Assembly: GCF_900089075.1 (NCBI RefSeq)
Contig: NZ_LT593747.1
Span: 447,238-511,237, forward strand
Length of the DNA stretch: 64,000 bases
Direction: 5' to 3'
Source: Vaginella massiliensis
GTDB taxonomy: Bacteria > Bacteroidota > Bacteroidia > Flavobacteriales > Weeksellaceae
The stretch's first letter is position 1; every line of letters starts with the position of its first letter. Below, one piece after another: positions 26,455 through 35,463 of the stretch. The position numbers and the translations under genes are program-made. Under the pieces are notes generated by a model. The model searched no databases and had not been told where the DNA came from. It saw only the letters and a list, made by a program, of their open reading frames with translations.

Positions 26455-27138
26455 TTAATAATCAAAATGTGGCGATAATTTTTCTGGATACAACTCTTCG
26501 TACTTATCCACAATAATGTTTGCAATGCTATAGTCTTGCAAATGAGTGTTTTTGCTTCGGTATGCTGCACAAAAAATGCCAGCACCTTTAGCAGCTAAAA
26601 ATCCGTTTGTCGAATCTTCGATTACCATGCAATTCGATTTATCGTGGTCAAAAAACTTTGCGCCAATTTCAAAAATTTCAGGATTTGGTTTAGATTCCAT
26701 CAACTCATCGCCACTCACTTTAGCAAGAAAATATTTTCCGATATCGAATTTTTCGAACACCCAATTGATGGTGTTCATCGACGCGGAAGAAGCCAAAACC
26801 ATCTGAATACCGTGATTTTGGTAGACCTTAAACAAATCTTCTACACCAGGTAGAAGCGCAAATTCTTCGTCGTGCTCGAAGATCGATTTAAAATATGCAC
26901 GTTTTCGGCGAACAAGTTCTTCTTCAAGGTCGGGCAAATTAAAATCGCGAATGACTTTTGCAAAGACATTTTTAGTCGATTCGCCCGTACAAGTTGCAAA
27001 ATATTCAGGTGTCATGTCAATTCCTAGCTCATCAAACACACGATAGTATGCCTTGGTATGCAAGGGTTCGGTATCGACAATTACTCCATCCATATCGAAC
27101 AAGACCGCTTTTAGTCGCCTATCTTTTTTATTCATCAT
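26455..27138 (-). CDS. HAD-family phosphatase (beta-phosphoglucomutase-like)
   Basis: This 227-residue HAD hydrolase has motif I LFDMDGVIVDTEPLHTKAYY (about 14-33), motif II VLASSASM, motif III lysine in ESKPNPEIFE and motif IV MVIEDSTNGFLAAKGAG. A helical cap lies between motifs I and II. It acts on a small phosphorylated metabolite or isomerises a sugar phosphate; the substrate is unknown. The start codon lies inside the end of the broken upstream thioesterase-like gene (11-base overlap), so it used to be translationally coupled to it. Confidence 0.9.
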   Translation of the reverse strand: MMNKKDRRLKAVLFDMDGVIVDTEPLHTKAYYRVFDELGIDMTPEYFATCTGESTKNVFAKVIRDFNLPDLEEELVRRKRAYFKSIFEHDEEFALLPGVEDLFKVYQNHGIQMVLASSASMNTINWVFEKFDIGKYFLAKVSGDELMESKPNPEIFEIGAKFFDHDKSNCMVIEDSTNGFLAAKGAGIFCAAYRSKNTHLQDYSIANIIVDKYEELYPEKLSPHFDY

Positions 27139-27465
27139 TTGCTGTTTGTTTTAATTTTCTCAATCTTAATTTTTCTTTATAAAAATCTTTGCTGCTGGCA
27201 TACATTTCTTTTTCAAAAGTTGCGTATACATTGCCTTGGGCATCTTTTATGTTGAGTGGTTTTATTAAACTAATTTCGTTTTTGGCTTGTATTTCTGCTT
27301 TTATATCGGCTATTTCTTCATCTTAAAATGGTATTCGATATAGACTGTTCGCCTCACTGGTGGCTTGAATTTTGCCATAACCGACTGGTTGAATAAAAAT
27401 TTCAACCATTGATGTTTTCGAGGACTTTTGTCTAATATTTCAGATATTTTTTGATAAAGTAGCAT
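27128..27465 (-). pseudogene. Broken hotdog thioesterase-like gene
   Basis: The reverse strand opens at ATG 27465 with MLLYQKISEILDKSPRKHQW. Sense then passes to another frame with VEIFIQPVGYGKIQATSEAN, a TAA after SLYRIPF, then DEEIADIKAEIQAKNEI and DAQGNVYATFEKEMYASS to TAA at 27128. The tail resembles the last strands of a hotdog-fold acyl-CoA thioesterase. At about 110 codons it is also too short, so an internal deletion accompanies the frameshift and stop. It lies downstream of menC-menE and overlaps the HAD gene start. Confidence 0.55.
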
Positions 27466-27506
27466 GTTGTTATTTGGGTTTAATAGAGTTGAAATAAGGT
27501 TTAAGT

Positions 27507-28523
27507 TTAAAATACTTTACGTTTGATTTTACCAGAAGTTGTACGCTCGAATTGTTGGACGAAAATGATTTCTTTTGGACGCTCAAACTTCGAAAGGGAT
27601 GCCTCAGCAAAATCCAGTTTCGTAGGCTTACCTTCTACAACGAGCAGCAATTTTTGCCCCAATGATTCATCCTCACGATAAGAAATATAAAAATCTTGAG
27701 CTATAAAAGGTTTCAATTTATTTTCGATTTGTTCTGGAAACAATTTTATACCTCCAGAATTGATAACATGATCGGCTCTACCCAACCAAAGAAAATGTTT
27801 TTCATCCAAAATGGTGACCACATCGTTGGTAACCAAAATTGTTTTTTCGTAGGGTGTCGCAATCGTCAAACAGCCACGGTCGTCCTGCCCTATTGTAATT
27901 TCATCAAACACTTCGAAAGCATCGTTTAGCTGCTGATTTTTTTTATTGGCTATTTTCTTAAAAGCAATATGCGTAATGGTTTCCGTCATCGCATAGGTTT
28001 CGTAAATATCGTTTTCGGTAGACAACAACTGTGCTTTCACGGTAGAACTCAAAGGTGCTCCCCCAATGATAAGCTTTTGGATAAAAGGGATGAAATCTAG
28101 GGATTTTTCTACTTGCATGGGTGTCAAGGCAACGAAATCTAAATGCTTCAGGTGAGGATCTAATGCTAAAATAGACACCCATTTGATTTGAGATTTTGGT
28201 TCAATGCAAATCAACTTCAAGCCTAAAACAATCGCCCTTACGACCATCATTTTGCCCGCAATATAACTCATCGGTAACGCCAAGAGTGCTGTATCGGCCT
28301 TTTTCAGATCGAGATATTTCCCCGTAAGTTGAGCACTTTTTATCATGTTCGACTTCAGCAAGTCAAACTTTTTTGGCTTTCCGGTAGAACCAGAAGTCTG
28401 AACCTGAATGGTAGAATTAGAATCGTACCATTGTTTTAGAAAATCAACAATCGACTGCTCGAAATCAGATTTTATTGTGAGCTTATTGTGGTTGAAATTA
28501 GGTTGAGAAAAGTCTAAAACCAT
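27507..28523 (-). CDS. menE: o-Succinylbenzoate-CoA ligase (MenE-like AMP-binding enzyme)
   Basis: This 338-residue short acyl-adenylating enzyme has the P-loop-like QTSGSTGKPKKFDLLKS (about 43-59), ETYAMTETITHIAFK and FLWLGRADHVINSGGIKLFPE. The C-terminal lysine is in TTSGKIKRKVF. It activates o-succinylbenzoate to its CoA ester in menaquinone synthesis. It is shorter than E. coli MenE, as is usual in Bacteroidota. It starts 11 bases after menC, supporting the assignment over a general fatty-acid ligase. Confidence 0.88.
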   Translation of the reverse strand: MVLDFSQPNFNHNKLTIKSDFEQSIVDFLKQWYDSNSTIQVQTSGSTGKPKKFDLLKSNMIKSAQLTGKYLDLKKADTALLALPMSYIAGKMMVVRAIVLGLKLICIEPKSQIKWVSILALDPHLKHLDFVALTPMQVEKSLDFIPFIQKLIIGGAPLSSTVKAQLLSTENDIYETYAMTETITHIAFKKIANKKNQQLNDAFEVFDEITIGQDDRGCLTIATPYEKTILVTNDVVTILDEKHFLWLGRADHVINSGGIKLFPEQIENKLKPFIAQDFYISYREDESLGQKLLLVVEGKPTKLDFAEASLSKFERPKEIIFVQQFERTTSGKIKRKVF

Positions 28524-28534
28524 GTAATGATTGT

Positions 28535-29575
28535 TTAATTTTTGTTTCGAAACAATTGATCTCCAATCACTTGTAAACGAGAATCAAAATTATTGGTAAA
28601 CAAACCTCCTGTACCCAAACCTTGTGGCATTGTTGGATACAAAATCGCTGTCCATTGGGCAATTGCATTCAGTCCTAAATTGCTTTCTAGAGCCGAAGTT
28701 ATCCAAAAATCAATGCCCAGCTGATCGCAACATTCGATCCACTCGAGAGAACCTCGAATTCCACCTACCAAACTGGGTTTCAGAATGATGTACTGTGATC
28801 GTATTGTGGCCAATAAATTGTATTTTTCGTGACGACCAAAAACTCCGATCAACTCTTCATCCAAGGCAATTGGTACAGGAGTTTGAGCACACAACTTAGC
28901 CATCTCCTCGATTTGATGAGCTTTGATGGGCTGTTCGATCGAATGAATTGCCAAGGGCGCTAATTGTTCCAAAACCTTTTGCGCTTCGGTAAAACTGAAT
29001 CCGCCGTTTGCATCGACGCGTATTTCGAGTTTTTCTGCCGGAAAATGTGTTCGCAATTCTTTCAAAATTTGGTATTCAGCCTCCCAATTCACTCCGATTT
29101 TTATTTTGATGCACCGGAATCCTGCTTTCAATTTTTCGTCGATTTGCGCTTTCATGAAATCGACTTCTCCCATCCAAATCAGCCCATTAATTAAAATCCC
29201 ATTTTCACCATTTTTGAATGCCGATTCGAACAAATCTGGATTGTATGGATCGTTGTAATCGTCGTTGTATTGGTTGAACCTAAACGACTGATATACTTGT
29301 TCTAAACCAAATTGAATCGAGGGAAATTCTCTCAATTCTTCCCACAAATCATCGAGTGATTTTTGCGGATATTGCTCGCAAGCCCACTGCAATTTTTCTT
29401 CGTAATTGGGGACGTCATCTGCACTCAATCCTTTGAATAATCCGCATTCTCCGAGATAGACTTTTCCGTTGGTTTCTAGTTTCAAAATATAAGTCAATTT
29501 CTCTGTCAGCACGCCACGAGACGTTCCACCTGGTTTTTTGAATTTTAAAATATACGGTTCAAAACTGAGTTTCAT
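28535..29575 (-). CDS. menC: o-Succinylbenzoate synthase
   Basis: This 346-residue enolase-superfamily enzyme dehydrates SHCHC to o-succinylbenzoate. The catalytic Lys pair is in CIKIKIGVNWEAE, metal ligands are in IRVDANGGFSF, IEQPIKAHQ and PIALDEELIG, and the second general base is near IILKPSLVGG. Adjacent menE and nearby menA and menB define the pathway. Its own promoter must lie in the 70 bases after the terminator of the upstream MBL gene. Confidence 0.93.
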   Translation of the reverse strand: MKLSFEPYILKFKKPGGTSRGVLTEKLTYILKLETNGKVYLGECGLFKGLSADDVPNYEEKLQWACEQYPQKSLDDLWEELREFPSIQFGLEQVYQSFRFNQYNDDYNDPYNPDLFESAFKNGENGILINGLIWMGEVDFMKAQIDEKLKAGFRCIKIKIGVNWEAEYQILKELRTHFPAEKLEIRVDANGGFSFTEAQKVLEQLAPLAIHSIEQPIKAHQIEEMAKLCAQTPVPIALDEELIGVFGRHEKYNLLATIRSQYIILKPSLVGGIRGSLEWIECCDQLGIDFWITSALESNLGLNAIAQWTAILYPTMPQGLGTGGLFTNNFDSRLQVIGDQLFRNKN

Positions 29576-29595
29576 TTTTTGGTCGATTTTAGTAT

Positions 29596-29619
29596 AAAAA
29601 ACGGCTGAATGCTCAGCCG
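29596..29619 (-). terminator. Terminator of the MBL hydrolase gene
   Basis: On the reverse strand CGGCTGA / TCAGCCG with loop GCAT is followed by six T. It separates menA-MBL from menC-menE. Confidence 0.85.
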
Positions 29620-29646
29620 AAAATTAAAAAATTATGATGATGAATT

Positions 29647-30327
29647 TTAGATTTCTAATGCCTCACCAATCGGTAAAATAATTAAGGTTTTACCAGCGTC
29701 TGCAAATGTTGATTTTGCTTGTTCTACATCAATTTTGATTGGCGGAAAGGTGTTGTAATGATAGCCCAAAACACGATCGAGCTGTAGGTATTCTGCTGCA
29801 ATTACCGCATCATCCACGCCCATTGTAAAATTATCACCAATTGGCAAAATGCCTAAATCTAGTTTGCCGATGGTTTCCGGAATTAATTTCATTTCGTATG
29901 TCAGAGCGGTATCCCCAGCAATGTACAATCGTTTTGTTTTGTTTTCGATGATATATCCATTTGGATTTCCACCGTAAGATCCGTCTGCAAACGAACTCGA
30001 ATGAAAGGCAATGGTCGATTTCAGCGCACCAAAATCAAAAGTATATTTTCCGCCTGTATTCATCCCATGGGTCTCAAAACCTTTGGCTGCATAATAAGAG
30101 GCAATTTCGGCGTTCGAAATGATTGAAGCATTTTTTTGTTTCGCAAGCTCTTCTACATCGTAAACATGGTCTTGATGCGCATGAGTCAAAAGAATATAAT
30201 CGGGTTGTAACTGTTTGAAATCAATATTTTTAGCAAGCTCATTTGGTGTAATAAAGGGGTCTACAATTATTCTTTTACCCTCTATTTCTATCAACAAACT
30301 TGCATGCCCTAAATAAGTAACTTTCAT
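29647..30327 (-). CDS. Metallo-beta-lactamase-fold hydrolase (UPF0173)
   Basis: This 226-residue MBL-fold protein has metal ligands in LLTHAHQDHVYDVEE (about 48-62), a later His in AFHSSSFADG, Asp in RLYIAGDTALTYEMK and a final His in RVLGYHYNTFPPI. The fold and ligands match the UPF0173 family of single-domain metal hydrolases. Substrate unknown. It follows menA by 37 bases and is closed by its own terminator. Confidence 0.88.
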   Translation of the reverse strand: MKVTYLGHASLLIEIEGKRIIVDPFITPNELAKNIDFKQLQPDYILLTHAHQDHVYDVEELAKQKNASIISNAEIASYYAAKGFETHGMNTGGKYTFDFGALKSTIAFHSSSFADGSYGGNPNGYIIENKTKRLYIAGDTALTYEMKLIPETIGKLDLGILPIGDNFTMGVDDAVIAAEYLQLDRVLGYHYNTFPPIKIDVEQAKSTFADAGKTLIILPIGEALEI

Positions 30328-30364
30328 AATCTAAGTTTTTGTTGTGAACGAATATACTAAATAA

Positions 30365-31285
30365 TTAACGAATGACGGTATCGATAAATTGAAATCCGAT
30401 TAAACCATAACCTAATAAAATGGCGAAAAATAAAGCCAACAGAGCAATAGGTTTCAAAAATTGATCGAAATCTTTCGGCTCGGTTACCCTCATGATTTGG
30501 CGACGAATATTCCCCGAAAGGAGAAACAAAACCAAAAAAACGAGTCCGCTTAGCCGATTGGGTTTCAAGAGCATTACAAAAGAAACTCCGAGAAGAAAAG
30601 GTAAATTCATCAACACAATTTGATAGATTTTCGCATTTTTTATACCCATCCGCGCGGCCAAAGTCATTTTGTTGTTTTTCATATCGTTTTCAATATCTCG
30701 CATATTGTTCATGTTGAGCACCGCAACGCTCCAAAATCCGATGGCTGCAGCAGCCAAAAGATTCACCCATTGAAACGATTTAGAATATAAAAATTCGCCA
30801 CCCAAAACTGCAAGCAAACCAAAAAATATAAAAACAAAAAGATCGCCCAAACCTAAATATCCATAAGGCTTTTTACCCATGGTATAACCTATTGCAGCTA
30901 AGATACTTGCAAGCCCCAACCCAAAGAAAAGGTAGAGCTCATTGATGAAATTGGGAACGAATGCCACATACAATAATGCACAAATACTGACAATTGAAAT
31001 GACCACCATGATGATGATTGCAGTTTTCATTTGATTGGGCAAAATTTCACCAGAAGCAACCGCCCTCTTCTCTCCTACACGATGAGTATCTGTACCTTTT
31101 ATCGCATCGCCATAATCGTTGGCATAATTGGATAAAACCTGAAAACAAAAGGCTGTGAAGAGTGATAATAAAAAAATGTCGATTTGGAAAGTTCCATTGA
31201 ATTTTGCTATAAATCCTGCCAAAATTAGTCCGCTAAGCGAGAGTGGCAAGGTGCGTAATCGAGCTGCTTGAATCCATTTTTTCAT
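30365..31285 (-). CDS. menA: 1,4-Dihydroxy-2-naphthoate prenyltransferase
   Basis: This 306-residue membrane prenyltransferase of the UbiA family attaches the polyprenyl tail in menaquinone synthesis. The first Asp-rich motif is NYANDYGDAIKGTD (about 58-71), the second is NMNNMRDIENDMKNNK (about 190-205), and about eight membrane helices are present. I use ATG 31285 (MKKWIQAARLRTLPLS); a TTG three codons earlier abuts the TATCTTTG box. It is probably transcribed from that box as a nearly leaderless message. Confidence 0.94.
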   Translation of the reverse strand: MKKWIQAARLRTLPLSLSGLILAGFIAKFNGTFQIDIFLLSLFTAFCFQVLSNYANDYGDAIKGTDTHRVGEKRAVASGEILPNQMKTAIIIMVVISIVSICALLYVAFVPNFINELYLFFGLGLASILAAIGYTMGKKPYGYLGLGDLFVFIFFGLLAVLGGEFLYSKSFQWVNLLAAAAIGFWSVAVLNMNNMRDIENDMKNNKMTLAARMGIKNAKIYQIVLMNLPFLLGVSFVMLLKPNRLSGLVFLVLFLLSGNIRRQIMRVTEPKDFDQFLKPIALLALFFAILLGYGLIGFQFIDTVIR

Positions 31286-31291
31286 AGATTG

Positions 31292-31299
31292 CAAAGATA
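31292..31299 (-). promoter_or_regulatory. -7 box of menA
   Basis: TATCTTTG on the reverse strand lies six bases before ATG 31285. No TTG -33 element is clear. Confidence 0.5.
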
Positions 31300-31363
31300 A
31301 TTAAGATAATGATGGAATGAGAATTTCTGACGATAAAAAGTGTTGCATCGATTCGATAAATTT

Positions 31364-32617
31364 TTAAGTATCCAACGCTACTTTTCGGATTGGTTTAATG
31401 AAAATGGCAATAATAATTACCGTAAGCAAGGTCATCGAACCACCAAAAATGATGGCCGGCAACAAGCCCAAAAAAGTTGCGGCAACACCACTTTCTAAAG
31501 CTCCCAATTCGTTGGACGAACTTACGAATATTGAATTCACTGAAGAAACTCTCCCTTTGAGATTTTCGGGTGTTTTTACTTGTAAAATGCTTTGTCTTAT
31601 CACCATCGAAATAGCATCAAAAGCGCCTGCTAACATAAGGATAGCAAAGCAAAAGTAAATGTTTCGGCTAAGCCCAAAGCCAATGATACAAATGCCAAAC
31701 ATGGCGACAGCGCCGAGTAATTTTGGACCAACATTTCCTTTCAAAAACCTTGAAAAGGTAGACAATAAAAACATCATGATCAACGATCCAATTCCGTGTG
31801 CCGAACGCAAAAAACCAAACACTTCCGAACCCTGATTGAGCACTTTGTCTACAAATGCAGGCAACAAAGACTCTGCACCACCAAAGAAAACCGCAAACAT
31901 ATCCAAGCTGAGAACAGCTAAAATAACTGGCGTTGTCCAAATGAATCGCAAGCCTTCTTTGATGCGTTGCATGGGCGATTCGGTCGATTCAGATTCGGTA
32001 ATATTGGCAGGTTTTGGGTTGATAAGCAAAATCATCACCATCGAAATACACATGATGACAAATGCAGTAATGAGCGAAAATTTGATCCCGAAGTTTGCCA
32101 AAAGCAAGCCGCCAGAAAGCGGTCCTAAAACCGAACCAATCATGAAAGCTGATGACGAAATTGGGATAGCTTTGGGATAATTTTCTTTGCGAACAACCAA
32201 GGCCAACATTGCAAACAACGAAGGACCAGAAAAAGCACGCGTAAGTCCTAATATGAAAAACACAAAATAACAAACCCCAAGATAACCATAAACTCCAAAC
32301 ACAGCTCGCACCGATTCGAGGTTGATAAGCATGAGCACAAAGGAAGAAATCATATAGCTGATAATACTGAAAACCAGTATCTTACGTTTGTCTACTTTAT
32401 CTACCAATTGTCCTGCATAAAACGCCATGATGAGAATCGGAAAAAATTCGAATAAACCAATTAAACCCAAATAAATTTCTTTCTGTGTCAATCTGAATAT
32501 CTCGTACGCAACCGAAGTACTCTGGATGAAGAGTGCAAAAATCAAGGAAAAACGTAAAAAGATAAACGGTATAAATTCTTTATTTCTCCATACAGATGGA
32601 ATATTATCTTGCGGCAT
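31364..32617 (-). CDS. MFS transporter (major facilitator superfamily exporter)
   Basis: This 417-residue protein has about twelve membrane helices. The cytoplasmic loop motif FYAGQLVDKVDKRKILV (about 61-77) is the classic MFS motif A. A variant lies in the second half (RVSSVNSIFVSSSNELG). The pattern is that of the MFS_3/enterobactin-exporter-like branch. Substrate unknown. It stands 78 bases upstream of menA on the same strand, with no evidence of shared function. Confidence 0.88.
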   Translation of the reverse strand: MPQDNIPSVWRNKEFIPFIFLRFSLIFALFIQSTSVAYEIFRLTQKEIYLGLIGLFEFFPILIMAFYAGQLVDKVDKRKILVFSIISYMISSFVLMLINLESVRAVFGVYGYLGVCYFVFFILGLTRAFSGPSLFAMLALVVRKENYPKAIPISSSAFMIGSVLGPLSGGLLLANFGIKFSLITAFVIMCISMVMILLINPKPANITESESTESPMQRIKEGLRFIWTTPVILAVLSLDMFAVFFGGAESLLPAFVDKVLNQGSEVFGFLRSAHGIGSLIMMFLLSTFSRFLKGNVGPKLLGAVAMFGICIIGFGLSRNIYFCFAILMLAGAFDAISMVIRQSILQVKTPENLKGRVSSVNSIFVSSSNELGALESGVAATFLGLLPAIIFGGSMTLLTVIIIAIFIKPIRKVALDT

Positions 32618-32803
32618 ATAATATTTTTAGAAATATAAAAATACATTGAAATTAGCTTTACTTCATCATTCCAAAAAAATAATCATGAGAAACTTCTTTC
32701 CTTCTACTCCAAAAGCTGAAAAAAATTAGCTTAAAAAAAAGTTATGAAAATTTTTTTAAATCCTAATCTATATTTAATTTAGACCAGTTAAAAATATAAT
32801 ATT

Positions 32804-34510
32804 ATGAAGAAATTTTTTACCTTAGTATTATTGCTGCCACTTGCACTGAAAGCACAAAAATTCGAAGAAGTAAGCACCCATTTGTCAAACTTTTACTACT
32901 CTTCTTGTGATACAGGTGATATTGACGGAGACGGATTTTTAGACCTTGTTCACAATGGTGCAGTTGATTCTGACAACAATGGCTCAGTAGACACCACAAA
33001 AAATTTTGTGTATAAAAACAACAACGGAAACTTTTCGCAATTTTATGATTTTGGTCAAAATGCTACGCATTTAGGCGGAATAAAATTTATCGATTTTGAT
33101 AACGACGGATTGTTGGACATTGTGTCAACTGGTCTTAGTTATATGGATGTAGTTAATTACCAACAGTATCTTTATCGCAATACTGGAAATGGATTTGAGT
33201 TTGTAGAAAATATTCCAGGGAAAGTATACAGTTCTATTGAAGTTTTTGATTTTAACCATGATGGAAAACAAGATTATGCTATAAACGGAGTGCAATACCT
33301 AGACAAAGAAGGTTTCGTATATAATTTAGATTTATTTACAAACAAAGGAAACGGGTTCGATCAAATATTTGGCTGGTTACCAGGCACACAAAACGGAAGT
33401 TTCAAAATCATGGATCTCAACAACGACAAGCTTTTAGATGCAGTGGTTTTTGGTTTTGATGAAGAAACAGAAGCTACCTTTACAATCTACATTAACAATC
33501 AAGGAACATTAGAGGCAAGCCAAACTCTAAGTGGTGTAGCAAACGGAAAAGTGGCTTATGCAGACTTCAATGCAGATGGATTTCTAGACTTGGTTGTTAC
33601 CGGGGTAGATGCAAACTATGATTTATACCTCGCCGTATTATGGAACGATGGCAACGGCAATTTTACCATAACTGTCATAGAGAATGAAGGTCTCGGACAA
33701 TCTAGTATACAAACAGGCGATTTGAATAACGACGGTTATTACGATTTTGTGCTCATCGGTGATGATAAATTCTTTGACGGCTCTGTAAAAATATTCACTT
33801 ACGACCCGTCAACCAATAGCTTTACCAAAGCTAAAGATACTGGTTTGTACAATTTGGGCGGTACTGGTCATATTACGTTGTTTGATTATGACAACGACAA
33901 CCAACTCGATATTCTCATGTCAGGTTTTGCTTGGGAAGAAGAAAATTATCCTGCACTTACCAAGCTGTACAAAAACATCAGCACAGAAAAAAATCTTCCA
34001 CCTTCGCCACCAACCGATTTGCAACTGAGTAAAACCGATAATAAATACAGTTTTTCGTGGTCTGGTGCAACAGACGATAAGACACCTACCAAAGCACTGA
34101 AGTACGAACTAAAAGTTGGCACTTCATCTGGCGCGGGAGATATTGCAAAGTATGTAGTGACGACGCCTTATTGGTTTTTAGAGCTTGACGAAGCTTATGA
34201 AAATCTCTATTGGAGCGTGAAAACGATCGATGCCTCAAATGCTTATTCCGAGTCGTCTAAAGAAGAAAATCTAGGTTTGATTAGCAATCAAAAAGAGGTG
34301 ATAAAAGTTTATCCTAATCCAGCATCAGATAAAATTCACATCCATGCGGAAAACATCGAGGCAGTCGCTTTGTACGATCTGAAAGGTGCTGAGATAAACG
34401 TAAAAATTAAAAACGGTATTATCAACATTGCACATTTGGAAAAAGGAATTTACATTTTGAAAATCTATAGCGATGGAAAATTTTATACCGAAAAAATCAT
34501 TAAAGAGTAA
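32804..34510 (+). CDS. Secreted FG-GAP/VCBS-repeat protein with T9SS sorting domain
   Basis: This 568-residue protein has a signal peptide (MKKFFTLVLLLPLALKAQ) and repeated Asp-rich calcium-type loops of FG-GAP/VCBS repeats (DTGDIDGDGFLDLVHNG, IDFDNDGLLDIVS, FNHDGKQDYAINGV, DFNADGFLDLVVTG, DLNNDGYYDFVLIG, DYDNDNQLDILMSG). A fibronectin-like segment (about 400-480) follows. The C-terminal type A sorting domain is VIKVYPNPASDKIHI ... LEKGIYILKIYSDGK. It is exported by Sec, then carried across the outer membrane by the type IX system. Likely a surface or secreted adhesin-like protein. Confidence 0.92.
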   Translation: MKKFFTLVLLLPLALKAQKFEEVSTHLSNFYYSSCDTGDIDGDGFLDLVHNGAVDSDNNGSVDTTKNFVYKNNNGNFSQFYDFGQNATHLGGIKFIDFDNDGLLDIVSTGLSYMDVVNYQQYLYRNTGNGFEFVENIPGKVYSSIEVFDFNHDGKQDYAINGVQYLDKEGFVYNLDLFTNKGNGFDQIFGWLPGTQNGSFKIMDLNNDKLLDAVVFGFDEETEATFTIYINNQGTLEASQTLSGVANGKVAYADFNADGFLDLVVTGVDANYDLYLAVLWNDGNGNFTITVIENEGLGQSSIQTGDLNNDGYYDFVLIGDDKFFDGSVKIFTYDPSTNSFTKAKDTGLYNLGGTGHITLFDYDNDNQLDILMSGFAWEEENYPALTKLYKNISTEKNLPPSPPTDLQLSKTDNKYSFSWSGATDDKTPTKALKYELKVGTSSGAGDIAKYVVTTPYWFLELDEAYENLYWSVKTIDASNAYSESSKEENLGLISNQKEVIKVYPNPASDKIHIHAENIEAVALYDLKGAEINVKIKNGIINIAHLEKGIYILKIYSDGKFYTEKIIKE

Positions 34511-34544
34511 GGCTAACTTTTCATAATTATTTATAATTTTCATC

Positions 34545-34586
34545 AAAGCCGGTTGTTGTCCTATTATCAGACAATGACCGGCTTTT
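34545..34586. terminator. Shared convergent terminator
   Basis: AAAGCCGGT / ACCGGCTTT with an inner TTGTC / GACAA extension forms one long stem with T on one side and A on the other. It lies between the FG-GAP gene and menB, which converge. Confidence 0.8.
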
Positions 34587-34623
34587 CTGTTGAATGATTT
34601 TTTTGTGAACTTAAAAAAAATGC

Positions 34624-35457
34624 TTATCTGAATCTAGAAAAATCTCGTTTTCTTTTCTCTAAAAATGCATTTCTACCCTCCTCGGCTTCTTCTGTCCCGT
34701 AGGCAAAACGTGTGGTTTCACCAGCAAAAATTTGCTGTCCGACCAATCCGTCATCGACCAAGTTGAAAGCGTATTTCAACATTTTTATAGCGGTAGGTGA
34801 TTTGGTTAAGATTTCTTGTGCCCAATCGAAAGCGACTTGCTCCAATTCGTTGTGCGGTACCACTAGGTTTACCATTCCCATTTCGTAAGCTTCTTGTGCA
34901 GAGTAGTTTAGACCCAAAAAGAAAATTTCGCGAGCACGTTTTTGTCCAACTTGTCTTGCCAAATATGCCGAACCATAACCAGCATCAAAACTTGCGACAT
35001 CGGCATCGGTTTGTTTGAATATGGCGTGTTCTTTAGAAGCCAAAGTCATATCGCAAACCACATGCAAAGAATGTCCACCACCTACAGCCCAGCCATTGAC
35101 TACCGCCACAACAACTTTGGTTGAGAAACGAATCAATCGTTGAACCTCCAAAATATTCAGTCGGCCAATACCATCGCTTCCTTCATAGCCTTTTTTTCCT
35201 CGCACCCGCTGATCGCCTCCCGAGCAAAAAGCCCAACCGCCATCTTTGGGCGAAGGTCCCTCACCTGTCAACAAAATTACACCAACTTCTCTGTCTTCTT
35301 CTGCCAGCTGAAAAGCGTCCAACAGTTCGAACACCGTTTTTGGTCTAAAAGCATTTCTCACCTCTGGTCTGTTGAAGGCAATTCGCATCACGCCATCGCA
35401 TTTCTTAAAGGTGATGTCTTCGTATTCTTTTACCGTTTGCCAATTGATATTTGCCAT
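34624..35457 (-). CDS. menB: 1,4-Dihydroxy-2-naphthoyl-CoA synthase
   Basis: This 277-residue crotonase-fold enzyme closes the second ring in menaquinone synthesis. Typical MenB features are FNRPEVRNAFRPKTVFEL, AFCSGGDQRVRGKKGYEG (about 76-93), VNGWAVGGGHSLHVVCD and DADVASFDAGYGSAYLARQV. The C-terminal FRKRDF-like end (KRKRDFSRFR) is also characteristic. It follows the WG-repeat gene by 6 bases and is therefore probably cotranscribed with it, apart from menC/E/A. Confidence 0.96.
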   Translation of the reverse strand: MANINWQTVKEYEDITFKKCDGVMRIAFNRPEVRNAFRPKTVFELLDAFQLAEEDREVGVILLTGEGPSPKDGGWAFCSGGDQRVRGKKGYEGSDGIGRLNILEVQRLIRFSTKVVVAVVNGWAVGGGHSLHVVCDMTLASKEHAIFKQTDADVASFDAGYGSAYLARQVGQKRAREIFFLGLNYSAQEAYEMGMVNLVVPHNELEQVAFDWAQEILTKSPTAIKMLKYAFNLVDDGLVGQQIFAGETTRFAYGTEEAEEGRNAFLEKRKRDFSRFR

Positions 35458-35463
35458 GTTTTT

